From assembly GCA_023265175.1 (NCBI GenBank), contig JAHFUI010000006.1:1-46688 (forward strand): a stretch of 46,688 nucleotides of DNA. Direction: 5' to 3'. The notes under the pieces are model-generated. The model was not told the origin of the DNA. It saw only the letters and a list, made by a program, of their open reading frames with translations, and did not search any database. The stretch comes from Acidobacteriota bacterium. Lineage in GTDB: Bacteria > Acidobacteriota > Vicinamibacteria > Vicinamibacterales > CAVVIG01. Made by a program: the position numbers and the translations under genes. Below are positions 28,996 to 35,978 of this stretch, one piece after another (within the stretch, counting starts at the first letter, position 1; each line of letters begins with the position of its first letter).

Positions 28996-31673
28996 TGCGG
29001 TGGCGCTGCGCACGTCACGGTTCCCAAGTTGACGATCGGCGCGTCCGACCGCGGCACCTCGAGTGTGAAGGTGCAGGAAATCTCCTTGAAGTCCAGCACC
29101 GCCTGATAGCGGCCCGCCGGCACGTTCTCGAGGTAAAACTCTCCTTTTTCTCCGACGGGCGATTCGAACTGCAGTCCGCCGGCGCTGATTTTCAACTGGC
29201 CGTACGACGGCGCCGTGAGCTGGCCGCCGACGTCAAGCTGAATGGTGCCGATGCTGCTCTGCACGCGCTCCACGGGAAAGACGGCGAGCGCGCCGCCGCG
29301 GTACGTCGGGGCAATGGTCTTCCTGACGGCTCCCACCGAATGATTCAGCGGGATGTCCTGATCCGAGATATTGAGCACGTTGCCGTAGTATGAGAGCAGG
29401 TTCGGCACGAGGAGGTTACCGCGGCCGTTGGTGCGTCCCACTTCCTGATTGCTGGCGTAGGCGCGGACGCCGGGCACGTCCGGCACGCGCACGAGCGCGA
29501 ACCCATCCTGGATCGGCCGGCTCGCGTACACCCCGCCGCCGATCGCGACCAGCCCCCCTGCAACGCTCACGGTTGTTTCCTGCACGCCGCTCGACGCATC
29601 GCGTCGCAGCTCGTACCGGCCGTAGGAGCCCTGATATTGCACGGAGCCGGTCGAGAAGTCTCGCTCTCCGCTTTCGCCGTGGAACCGATATCCCCAGCCG
29701 GTCCCGACCGGCAGCGGCTGCTGCACTTCGGTGACCAGGTGATTCGCGGCGCCAGTGCGCTCGTACGACACGCTCGCGATCGCGTTCGGAATGGTACGGA
29801 TGCTGACGCCCACGAAGAACTGTCTGTCGAGCCCCTCGGGACGGTGGTCCCAGGCGCCGCTCATGAACACGTCCGAGCGGCTGTTGAGCCGAGCCGAGCC
29901 GATCACCGCCGTCCGCGCATTCGACCCGGTGAGGGACATCCGGGACTGCCGACGCTGAACCGTGAGGCTGCCGCGCGGGCCGACCTGGAAGCTGGCGAAG
30001 ACGCCGCCATCCAGCGTCGGGTGATCGTCGGTCGCCTTCAGGCTCGACGTTGCGTAGTTTTCGGTCATGACGCGAAGCGATCCGCCGAAGCTGATTGGCC
30101 GCCCGCCGTATGTGAAGGCGACGGATGCGGCGGCGCCGCCCATCCCGCGCTCGCGGCTCACGGCCGCGGCGGCCTCGAGCTCGCCGAACGGCGTCCGCGC
30201 CGTGACGCTCGGACCCACGCTGACGAGATCCGTCATCGCCTCGAGCCGGCCCCCGACCGTGACCACGTTGGTCAGGCCGATTCGATGATGGCCGAGGAAC
30301 GCGAGCGGCCCGTACGACCAGTTCTCGACGCCGAAGTTCTTGCGCTGGAACCCGACGCTGTACTCATATTCCTGCAACCCCGCGGCGAGGACTTCGGTCG
30401 TCAGGTAGTACGACTGCGAGATCTCGCGCGTGCCGCCGAAGGCGTCCCGGATCACGAGGCGCGCGTCGTTGTGTCCGTTGGTGATCGGCAGCTTCGTCAG
30501 ATCGAATTGTCCCGGCGCCAGCTCCTGGGTGCGCACTAGGCGGTCGTTGACGTAAACCTCCACAATCGACGGTGTCGCCACGGCACCGGAGAGATTGAAC
30601 GTCGGGTACCGGATGAAGTACGGATCGACCGAATACTCGCGCGACACGCTGACGCCTCCGAGCAGCAAGCCGCCGCCAAGCAGGCCGCCGCTGGCAAACG
30701 CGTCGCCGGCGACGATGCGCCGGAGGCTGGCGGGCTGGTCGAAGGTCGCGGTGCTCAGGCCGCGCATCGGCGACTGATGCGATGCGAACGACAAGGTCGT
30801 GCCGAGCAGCGCGCCTCGTGCGCTGAATCCTGCGTCGGTGAACAGATCGTAGCCGGACGAGTTGCGCCAGTTGAGCGCGTAGTTCGCGAACCCGCTCGGG
30901 TCGCGGCGATACTCGAGATCCGGCGGGCGGCCGGAACCGAGCGTGTGCACGGACGCTTCGAGCAGCTCGGGGCGGGCCGTCAGCCGCAACACGAGCGCGC
31001 GGTCGTCGAACTCGTAGGTGACGTCCGGCTTGAGCGACGCCAGCGACACAAACGGCTGATCGTTGATCGGTTCGCGCGTGCCGGCAAAGCCGTGGAGACC
31101 GCTTTGCTCGAGCGAGCCGACGCCGACCAGAATGTCAGCGCCGCTGAGAATGACGAGGACCTCGCCCTTCTCGACCTGGTTGACGACGAGCGCGAGGAGC
31201 GCACGCTGCTGATCCGCGGCGGCTGCCGGCTGTGGACGCACCACGCCGGTGGAGGGTGCCCCCTGTGGAGGCGCCACGGCGGTGGAGGCTGCCGGCTGCG
31301 GAAGCGGCGCGGAAGCGGACGGGGCCGGCGGCGGACGCGTCAAACTCGTGGAGGGTGCCACCGCGGCGACACCCACCCTTGTCGTATCGACGTTGCTCGA
31401 CGCCGCGGTGACTCTGGATGCGCCGGTCGTTGTGCCGGCCGCGCAACTAAAGTTCACGGTGCCGCTGTAGCCGCCGGTGCGGATCGCATTGTAAGCGGCG
31501 ATGTCGCACGCGTTTTTGAGCTCGATCTGTTTCTGCAAGACCACGGCGCTCTGCGCAGATAACGCACTGGACCTGAACTGCGCCACCAGCAGCGCCACGA
31601 GGAGCGCTCGACACGGCACTGACGCGCCGCTGCACGCCGAGCTAAGGATTGCAGGCGGCGGGAGGGGTTTCAA
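28992..31673 (-). CDS. Fimbrial outer-membrane usher protein (Csu/FimD family)
   Basis: Usher of 893 aa that would thread and anchor chaperone-subunit complexes through the outer membrane. After the leader (RALLVALLVAQFRSSALSAQ) there is an unusual Ala/Pro/Ser-rich stretch (about 100-150, including PPPAPSASAPLPQPAASTA). Next come usher signatures: VEVYVNDRLVRTQELAPGQF, DLTKLPITNGHNDARLVIRD, SQSYYLTTEVLAAGLQEYEY, then many barrel strands. The C-terminal beta domains include GEKGEFYLENVPAGRYQAVL and a paired Cys (SCTFTLEVP ... GTVTC). The TTG start at 31673 has AAGGA 5 nt upstream and overlaps the chaperone gene by 32 bp; a GTG at 31619 lacking an SD is the alternative. Confidence 0.88.
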   Translation of the reverse strand: MKPLPPPAILSSACSGASVPCRALLVALLVAQFRSSALSAQSAVVLQKQIELKNACDIAAYNAIRTGGYSGTVNFSCAAGTTTGASRVTAASSNVDTTRVGVAAVAPSTSLTRPPPAPSASAPLPQPAASTAVAPPQGAPSTGVVRPQPAAAADQQRALLALVVNQVEKGEVLVILSGADILVGVGSLEQSGLHGFAGTREPINDQPFVSLASLKPDVTYEFDDRALVLRLTARPELLEASVHTLGSGRPPDLEYRRDPSGFANYALNWRNSSGYDLFTDAGFSARGALLGTTLSFASHQSPMRGLSTATFDQPASLRRIVAGDAFASGGLLGGGLLLGGVSVSREYSVDPYFIRYPTFNLSGAVATPSIVEVYVNDRLVRTQELAPGQFDLTKLPITNGHNDARLVIRDAFGGTREISQSYYLTTEVLAAGLQEYEYSVGFQRKNFGVENWSYGPLAFLGHHRIGLTNVVTVGGRLEAMTDLVSVGPSVTARTPFGELEAAAAVSRERGMGGAAASVAFTYGGRPISFGGSLRVMTENYATSSLKATDDHPTLDGGVFASFQVGPRGSLTVQRRQSRMSLTGSNARTAVIGSARLNSRSDVFMSGAWDHRPEGLDRQFFVGVSIRTIPNAIASVSYERTGAANHLVTEVQQPLPVGTGWGYRFHGESGERDFSTGSVQYQGSYGRYELRRDASSGVQETTVSVAGGLVAIGGGVYASRPIQDGFALVRVPDVPGVRAYASNQEVGRTNGRGNLLVPNLLSYYGNVLNISDQDIPLNHSVGAVRKTIAPTYRGGALAVFPVERVQSSIGTIQLDVGGQLTAPSYGQLKISAGGLQFESPVGEKGEFYLENVPAGRYQAVLDFKEISCTFTLEVPRSDAPIVNLGTVTCAAPPQ

Positions 31674-32424
31674 GGCGTTCCTTCAGACTCGACGCGCCGA
31701 CCTGGACTTCGACCGACAGCGCCGTAATCTTCGTGCACTCCGGCGACGGCAGCTTCAATTCGTACGCGCGCACGCCGCCGGCCAGGATGTACCAGCCCTC
31801 CACCTGTTTATCGAGGACGACCTCGCCGGCGCCGTTCATCCCGCGCACGCGCACCGACTGCGGCACGAAGTGCACCGTGCCGGTGTTGCTGACGCCGAAG
31901 GTGAACACCCCGTTCTTGACGGCCAGGTCGCGCAGGCCGCCCGTGGCCTGTGTCTTGGCGGGCTGCATGAAGATCGGCACGCCCATCTTCGTCAGCACCC
32001 GGACCGACGACTGCGTGGTGCCCGGCGCCTGCGGCGGCAGCTCCTCGACGAAGATGCGATAGGTCTTCTCAGCGGGGGCGAACGCCGTCGCGGCGCCGAC
32101 GCGGACCTTCCGCTCCTCTTTCGGCGCCAGCGTGAGAAGGCTCGGGAAGAACACGATGTCTTGCGTGGGCTGGAGCTTCATCTCGCCCTGAGGGCTCTGA
32201 TCCCACGTGAAGACGGTCAACTGAAAGCGCAGCGTCTCATCGCTCTCGTTACGCAGCGTCAGGAGCGCGCTCGTGCTCTTCGGCGTCAAAAAGATCTGCG
32301 TGGGATTGACCGTGAACGCGCTCGCCATCGCCGGCCGCGGCGCGCACAGGACGAGCATTGTGACGAGCGCCGCGATCCAGCGCACGCTCGTCGCGTCAGA
32401 ATTCGATGGCAATCGTGGCCGCAT
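31642..32424 (-). CDS. Periplasmic fimbrial chaperone (PapD/CsuC-like)
   Basis: Chaperone of 260 aa. The signal ends ...APRPAMASA. The two immunoglobulin-like domains show PTQIFLTPKSTSALLTLRNE, the FFPSLLTLAPKEERKVRVG G1-type strand with alternating hydrophobics, RIFVEELPP, and a second domain (PIFMQPAKT ... VSNTGTVHFVPQSVRVRG). It donates a strand to subunits before they reach the usher. A GTG at 32385 would give a shorter n-region; the ATG at 32424 overlaps the preceding subunit gene by 29 bp. Tight overlaps on both sides indicate strictly coupled translation of subunit, chaperone and usher. Confidence 0.85.
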   Translation of the reverse strand: MRPRLPSNSDATSVRWIAALVTMLVLCAPRPAMASAFTVNPTQIFLTPKSTSALLTLRNESDETLRFQLTVFTWDQSPQGEMKLQPTQDIVFFPSLLTLAPKEERKVRVGAATAFAPAEKTYRIFVEELPPQAPGTTQSSVRVLTKMGVPIFMQPAKTQATGGLRDLAVKNGVFTFGVSNTGTVHFVPQSVRVRGMNGAGEVVLDKQVEGWYILAGGVRAYELKLPSPECTKITALSVEVQVGASSLKERLETPPAACNP

Positions 32425-32899
32425 CGCCAATGGATTCCGCCGGAGTCCCGTTGAAAACGGACGCATAGGCTTTGAACTCCCTTGCCGGGGTCAACCCGAG
32501 CGCACGAATGAATGCCGCGGCGGCCGGGCCGCCGCACGCCGTCGCCCACGCGCCGTCGAGCGGGACGGTTTCGCAGTCCGAGCGGGCCGCGCCCAGTTGA
32601 AGCGTGACCGACTGCGCCGTGTCCCAGGTACATACCGCGATAACCGCGCCGACGACCGCCGGACCGGGAGCACCAACGGTGCGGTACATGTCGATGGCGC
32701 TCATCGTGGTGGTGATGGTGCAGCGAGGCGGCACGCTGACGTTGTTTAACATCGCCACCGCAAAATTGGCTGGGGTCTGCGCCGACGCTGAGCGTACCAC
32801 ATCTGTCGCGCCGCTGAGGACGACGAGGCAGAGTCCCAGCGCAGCGGTCATGACGCGTGTCGCACGTCCGACGTGCGGTCTCTTCAAAGGACGAGTCAA
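32396..32899 (-). CDS. Csu-type subunit, divergent spore coat U-like protein
   Basis: Exported 167-aa protein. The signal MTAALGLCLVVLSGATDVVRSASAQ is preceded by a basic stretch if translation begins at TTG 32899; ATG 32851 is the alternative. Mature features: VPPRCTITTTMSAIDMYRTV and AVIAVCTWDTAQSVTLQLG (the conserved Cys pair), an extra pair (SDCETV ... ATACGG), and a terminal ATIAIEF strand in place of VNF. It fits the Csu subunit family (CsuA/B-like) but is clearly distinct from the four tandem copies upstream. Located directly before the chaperone gene, with a 29-bp overlap. Confidence 0.7.
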   Translation of the reverse strand: MTRPLKRPHVGRATRVMTAALGLCLVVLSGATDVVRSASAQTPANFAVAMLNNVSVPPRCTITTTMSAIDMYRTVGAPGPAVVGAVIAVCTWDTAQSVTLQLGAARSDCETVPLDGAWATACGGPAAAAFIRALGLTPAREFKAYASVFNGTPAESIGDAATIAIEF

Positions 32900-32932
32900 G
32901 CGCGGTGCATGCTCAGAGCGCGCGACGCGCTC

Positions 32933-33454
32933 TTAGAAGTTGACGGTTGCCGTGACCGTGTCGGCGTAGCTGCCGGCCGGGACGTCCTGGTTGCTGGTGA
33001 CCCGGCCGTAGACCGTGAAATTGCGCGCCGTCTTAGAAGGGGCGACCGCTGGCGTCAACAGCGCCGCGCCGGAATTGCCCCAGACCGTCGTCCGTCCGCT
33101 GTCCTGATACATTTCGTAGGTCAGGTAATTGCTCGATCCATCCGTCAGGCGTCGCGTGCTGCCGGACGCGTTGCTGCCCAGGTTGAGCCCGATGGTCGAC
33201 GCCGCGCCCTTGGTGCAGGTGATCGTCACCGTGCCGGTGCTATCGAGGTTGCTCGCGGCGTTGGCCACGACCGGGTCGTAGGCGCCGAAGGCGAGCGCCG
33301 CCGTGCTGATCGTGCAGTTGTTGGCGACCGACGCGCTCACGCTGAGGCTCGTGCTGGCTGACGCCGCCTCCGAGCGGACGCTGGTGACGCAGACGGCGCC
33401 GGCCAGCGCCGCGCCTGCCAGGGTTGCCGTGAGCGTCCGAGCTCGTGTCTGCAT
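32933..33454 (-). CDS. Spore coat U subunit, type X (copy A)
   Basis: Major-subunit candidate of 173 aa. The signal includes LAGAALAGAVCVTSVRSEA. The mature core is NNCTISTAALAFGAYDPVVA ... GTVTITCTKGAAS (the disulfide pair), then SNYLTYEMYQDSGRTTVWG, GRVTSNQDVPAGSYADTV and the terminal VTATVNF donor-strand-like end. By eye it differs from copy B (35450) at about eight of 173 residues, most of them in the signal peptide, so the pair is a recent duplication or is kept alike by gene conversion. The 97-bp gap to the type Y gene upstream holds a GC-rich hairpin. Confidence 0.88.
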   Translation of the reverse strand: MQTRARTLTATLAGAALAGAVCVTSVRSEAASASTSLSVSASVANNCTISTAALAFGAYDPVVANAASNLDSTGTVTITCTKGAASTIGLNLGSNASGSTRRLTDGSSNYLTYEMYQDSGRTTVWGNSGAALLTPAVAPSKTARNFTVYGRVTSNQDVPAGSYADTVTATVNF

Positions 33455-33510
33455 GACCTTGTCGACTGTAATATCTTTTCCGGGTCGAAGATGTCGCGTC
33501 GGGCCGAAAC

Positions 33511-33527
33511 CCGCCGCCCTGCGGCGG
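33511..33527 (-). terminator. GC-rich hairpin downstream of a type Y subunit gene
   Basis: CCGCCGC-CCT-GCGGCGG forms a 7-bp all-GC stem about 25 nt after the stop of the 33552 gene. On the minus strand it is followed by GGGTTTCGG, a weak T-run. A matching hairpin lies at the same distance after the 34843 gene. It may attenuate transcription between subunit genes. Confidence 0.4.
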
Positions 33528-33551
33528 CGGAATCCTGCTCGGAACGCGTGC

Positions 33552-34058
33552 TTAGAAGTTCACCGTGGCCGTCACGGTGTCCGCGTAGCTGCCGGCCGGC
33601 GAGTCCTGGTTGCTGGCGACGCGGCCGTAGGCCGTGAAGGCGCGCGCGGCTTTCGACGGCGCCGCCGCGGGCGTCTCGACATCGGCGCCGGTGCCCCAGA
33701 CCGTGGTGCGCCCGCTGTCCTGGTAGATCTCGTAGGTGAGGTAATTGCTCGAGCCGTCGGTCAGCCGCCGGGTGCTGCCCGTGGCGTTGATGCCAAGGTT
33801 GAGCGCGATGGTGGTCGCCGCGCCTTTGGTGCAGGCGATTGTCACCGTGCCGGTGCCGTCAAGGTTGCTCGCCGCGTTGGCCACGACCGGGTCGTAGGCG
33901 CCGAAGGCGAGGGCCGCCGTGCTGATCGTGCAGTTGTTGCTGATGCTGGCGCTCGACGCCAGCGTGGTGGCGGTCGAACCCGCGTGCACTGCGGTTCCCA
34001 CCAGTCCCACCAGTCCGAGTACCGCCGCCGCCGTTGCCGTCCGCGTTGTGCGTCGCAT
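33552..34058 (-). CDS. Spore coat U subunit, type Y (copy C)
   Basis: 168-aa subunit. The start ATG at 34058 is fixed by GAGGAG 7 nt upstream; a TTG at 34073 is part of that ribosome site. The signal region is AAAVLGLVGLVGTAVHAG. The mature part SISNNCTISTAALAFGAYDP ... GTVTIACTKGAATTIALNLG resembles type X but has IACTKG, EIYQDSGRTTVWGTGADVET and PSKAARAFTAYGRV as type-specific blocks. It is very close to copy D (34843). An 8-bp stem-loop (34077-34095) stands just before its ribosome site. Confidence 0.88.
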   Translation of the reverse strand: MRRTTRTATAAAVLGLVGLVGTAVHAGSTATTLASSASISNNCTISTAALAFGAYDPVVANAASNLDGTGTVTIACTKGAATTIALNLGINATGSTRRLTDGSSNYLTYEIYQDSGRTTVWGTGADVETPAAAPSKAARAFTAYGRVASNQDSPAGSYADTVTATVNF

Positions 34059-34076
34059 GTCTGTTCTCCTCAATAC

Positions 34077-34095
34077 CCTCCGCCTGTGGCGGAGG
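34077..34095 (-). promoter_or_regulatory. Conserved 5'-leader hairpin of a type Y subunit gene (copy C)
   Basis: CCTCCGCC-TGT-GGCGGAGG is a perfect 8-bp stem with a 3-nt loop, 18 nt upstream of the ATG and just before GAGGAG. The same stem with a changed loop (AGT) and the surrounding leader are found before copy D. It could modulate ribosome access or mark a processing or termination point between subunit genes. Confidence 0.55.
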
Positions 34096-34157
34096 TGGGC
34101 ACGAAAGTGACCGTCAGTTACCCGCCGCGTCGTGCCGACGGTGGGACTGCATGAAGC

Positions 34158-34178
34158 TTAGAAATTCACAGCCGCCGC
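34158..34178 (-). pseudogene. 3' tail of a lost type X subunit gene
   Basis: On the minus strand this reads ...GCGGCTGTGAATTTCTAA, that is ...AAVNF and a stop, followed by leader sequence homologous to that downstream of copy B. Its stop lies about 100 bp from the ATG of copy C, as the stop of copy B lies about 100 bp from the ATG of copy D. Only about five to seven codons of the subunit remain; the rest appears replaced by the HTH gene and AT-richer DNA. Confidence 0.45.
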
Positions 34179-34417
34179 GCGTCCTCGCTGCGTCCTGCCG
34201 CTAAACCTGCAGTGGCAGGGCGCTGCTGCTCGAGCCACGCATCCAAATCGCTTCGGCGAATCCGCCATTGGCGTCCGACTCGCACGGCCGGGAGCTCGCC
34301 GGATTTGATCAAACGATAAACGGTGCACGACTTGACCTCCAGATATACGAAGACCTCATCCGTCGCGAGGAAGGCTGGATGATTATGATGTCTTGTAAAG
34401 TTCGTTGATATGTCCAC
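34166..34417 (-). CDS. Excisionase-type helix-turn-helix DNA-binding protein
   Basis: 83-aa protein. FLATDEVFVYLEVKSCTVYR then LIKSGELPAVRVGRQWRIRR then SDLDAWL is a complete winged HTH_17/excisionase domain (helix-turn-helix followed by the VGRQWR wing). It starts with GTG at 34417. Such proteins act as recombination directionality factors or small regulators. It lies on the same strand as the fimbrial genes but in DNA of lower GC, and its 3' end overlaps the VNF tail of a former subunit gene. There is no complete recombinase beside it, so it is either a leftover of a mobile segment or a regulator captured by the locus. Confidence 0.8.
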   Translation of the reverse strand: MDISTNFTRHHNHPAFLATDEVFVYLEVKSCTVYRLIKSGELPAVRVGRQWRIRRSDLDAWLEQQRPATAGLAAGRSEDARRL

Positions 34418-34800
34418 GCTAGCACCATTGTAAATACGTTAATAGGACAACAAGAGACACTAATCTAATCTTGCGCGGCCTGTCTGTCAACAGCTTTTTT
34501 CGCTGCGCGTCTTGCCGCTACCATGCGTTCGATGGTGGAGAGTTTGACGTGTCAGGTTGGCTTCCATGTGACCGAGTAAAAGCAATCCTAGTACCATCCA
34601 ATAAGCACTATATCTTACAGGTACTTGCAGGAAATATCTGCCGTGAAACGACAAAAGCCATGGCCATGCCGCGATTGCTCCTACAAAAAATAGAGATGAG
34701 GGTGCGCCCACCGCGGGCCGAGACATGGCCAAGAAAGAGGCAGAGGAAAAGAGAAGGATTCAACAAAGCGCCACAGCGAGGGCCGCCGGCTCACTGAGCC
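34418..34800. other. Lower-GC intergenic segment in the fimbrial array
   Basis: About 380 bp, visibly richer in A and T than the flanking subunit genes (for example GTAAATACGTTAATAGGAC near 34431 and AGCACTATATCTTACAGG near 34605). I find no gene with a convincing ribosome site or family. An 81-codon minus frame contains LLLGHMEANLTRQTL but lacks recombinase motifs. The segment includes the likely promoter of the HTH gene and fills the space where the tandem array predicts a type X subunit gene. Confidence 0.5.
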
Positions 34801-34818
34801 CCGCCGCCGATGCGGCGG
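34801..34818 (-). terminator. GC-rich hairpin downstream of type Y copy D
   Basis: CCGCCGC-CGAT-GCGGCGG lies about 25 nt after the stop of the 34843 gene, at the same place as the hairpin at 33511-33527 after copy C. The flanking ACGCGTGCTTAGAAGTT is conserved too. The lack of a strong T-run makes termination uncertain. Confidence 0.4.
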
Positions 34819-34842
34819 CGGGAGCCCGCTGCGAACGCGTGC

Positions 34843-35349
34843 TTAGAAGTTGACGGTCGCCGTGACGGTGTCGGCGTAGCTGCCGGCCGGTGAGTCCTGG
34901 TTGCTGGTCACGCGGCCGTAGGCCGTGAAGGCGCGCGCGGCTTTCGACGGCGCCGCCGCGGGCGTCTCGACATCGGCGCCGGTGCCCCAGACCGTGGTGC
35001 GCCCGCTGTCCTGGTAGATCTCGTAGGTGAGGTAATTGCTCGAGCCGTCGGTGAGCCGCCGCGTGCTGCCCGAGGCATTGCTGCCCAGGTCGAGCGCGAT
35101 GGTGGTCGCCGCGCCCTTGGTGCAGGCGATGGTCACCGTGCCGGTGCCGTCAAGGTTGCTCGCCGCGTTGGCTACGACCGGGTCGTAGGCGCCGAAGGCG
35201 AGGGCCGCCGTGCTGATCGTGCAGTTGTTGCTGATGCTGGCGCTGCTGGCCAGACTCGCCGTCGCCGACCCCGCGCGCAGGTGCGCCGCCGTGCCGACCA
35301 AGCCCGCCACTACGCCAAGCACCGCCGCCGTTCGCATTCCGTGTCGCAT
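34843..35349 (-). CDS. Spore coat U subunit, type Y (copy D)
   Basis: 168-aa Csu subunit nearly identical to copy C in its mature part; by eye the visible changes there are in NLGINATGS/DLGSNASGS and GRVAS/GRVTS. The signal is AAVLGVVAGLVGTAAHLRAG. Start ATG at 35349 with GAGGAG 7 nt upstream; in-frame sequence beyond it is the leader. The Cys pair (NNCTIST, IACTKG) and terminal VTATVNF are intact. It follows copy B by 100 bp and is followed by the interrupted segment. Confidence 0.88.
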   Translation of the reverse strand: MRHGMRTAAVLGVVAGLVGTAAHLRAGSATASLASSASISNNCTISTAALAFGAYDPVVANAASNLDGTGTVTIACTKGAATTIALDLGSNASGSTRRLTDGSSNYLTYEIYQDSGRTTVWGTGADVETPAAAPSKAARAFTAYGRVTSNQDSPAGSYADTVTATVNF

Positions 35350-35367
35350 GTCCGTTCTCCTCACTAC

Positions 35368-35386
35368 CCTCCGCCAGTGGCGGAGG
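35368..35386 (-). promoter_or_regulatory. Conserved 5'-leader hairpin of a type Y subunit gene (copy D)
   Basis: CCTCCGCC-AGT-GGCGGAGG, the same 8-bp stem as at 34077-34095 with a different loop, 18 nt upstream of the ATG. The leader around it (GTGAGGAGAACGGAC, TTTCGTG, GACGGGTA) is shared with copy C, so leader and gene were duplicated as one unit. Confidence 0.55.
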
Positions 35387-35449
35387 TGGTCACGAAAGTT
35401 ACCGACAGATACCCGTCGCGTCATGCGACGGTGAGAGCAAGTGCCGACA

Positions 35450-35971
35450 CTAGAAGTTCACGGTCGCCGTGACCGTGTCGGCGTAGCTGCCCGCCGGGAC
35501 GTCCTGGTTGCTGGTGACCCGGCCGTAGACCGTGAAATTGCGCGCCGTCTTAGAGGGGGCCGCCGCTGGCGTCAACAGCGCCGCGCCGGAATTGCCCCAG
35601 ACCGTCGTCCGTCCGCTGTCCTGATACATTTCGTAGGTCAGGTAATTGCTCGATCCATCCGTCAGGCGTCGCGTGCTGCCGGACGCGTTGCTGCCCAGGT
35701 TGAGCCCGATGGTCGACGCCGCGCCCTTGGTGCAGGTGATCGTCACCGTGCCGGTGCTATCGAGGTTGCTCGCGGCGTTGGCCACGACCGGGTCGTAGGC
35801 CCCAAAGGCCAGCGCCGCCGTGCTGATCGTGCAGTTGTTGGCGACCGAGGCGCTCACACTGAGGCTCGCGCTGGCCGACGCCGCATCCGATCGGACGCTG
35901 GTGACGCAGACGGCGCCGGCCGCTGCCGCGCCCGCCAGAATTGCCGTGAGGATCCGCGTCCGTGTCTCCAT
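35450..35971 (-). CDS. Spore coat U subunit, type X (copy B)
   Basis: 173-aa Csu subunit, first structural gene of the fimbrial array. Signal LAGAAAAGAVCVTSVRSDA; mature core as in copy A with NNCTISTAALAFGAYDP, TITCTKGAAS, TVWGNSGAALLTPAAAPSK and terminal VTATVNF. The ATG at 35971 follows the stop of the GGDEF-EAL gene by only 7 bp, so it must be read from the same transcript, although no clear ribosome site is seen in the end of that gene. Confidence 0.88.
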   Translation of the reverse strand: METRTRILTAILAGAAAAGAVCVTSVRSDAASASASLSVSASVANNCTISTAALAFGAYDPVVANAASNLDSTGTVTITCTKGAASTIGLNLGSNASGSTRRLTDGSSNYLTYEMYQDSGRTTVWGNSGAALLTPAAAPSKTARNFTVYGRVTSNQDVPAGSYADTVTATVNF

Positions 35972-35978
35972 GACCGCA

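Noticed and set aside
34077-34160. Cyclic-di-GMP riboswitch upstream of type Y subunit genes
   Set aside because: Attractive given the GGDEF-EAL gene, but I see neither the GEMM tetraloop/receptor signature nor the conserved core of class I or II; only a simple hairpin and shared blocks.
34166-34417. Prophage or integrative element
   Set aside because: The excisionase-type gene is alone. No integrase, phage structural genes, attachment repeats or tRNA are found nearby.
34487-34732. Minus frame with LLLGHMEANLTRQTL as a possible tyrosine recombinase end
   Set aside because: LGH alone is not enough. There is no catalytic Arg-His-Arg-Tyr set, no HxxR box, and upstream residues do not match an integrase. 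It lies in the AT-richer replaced segment and may be chance.
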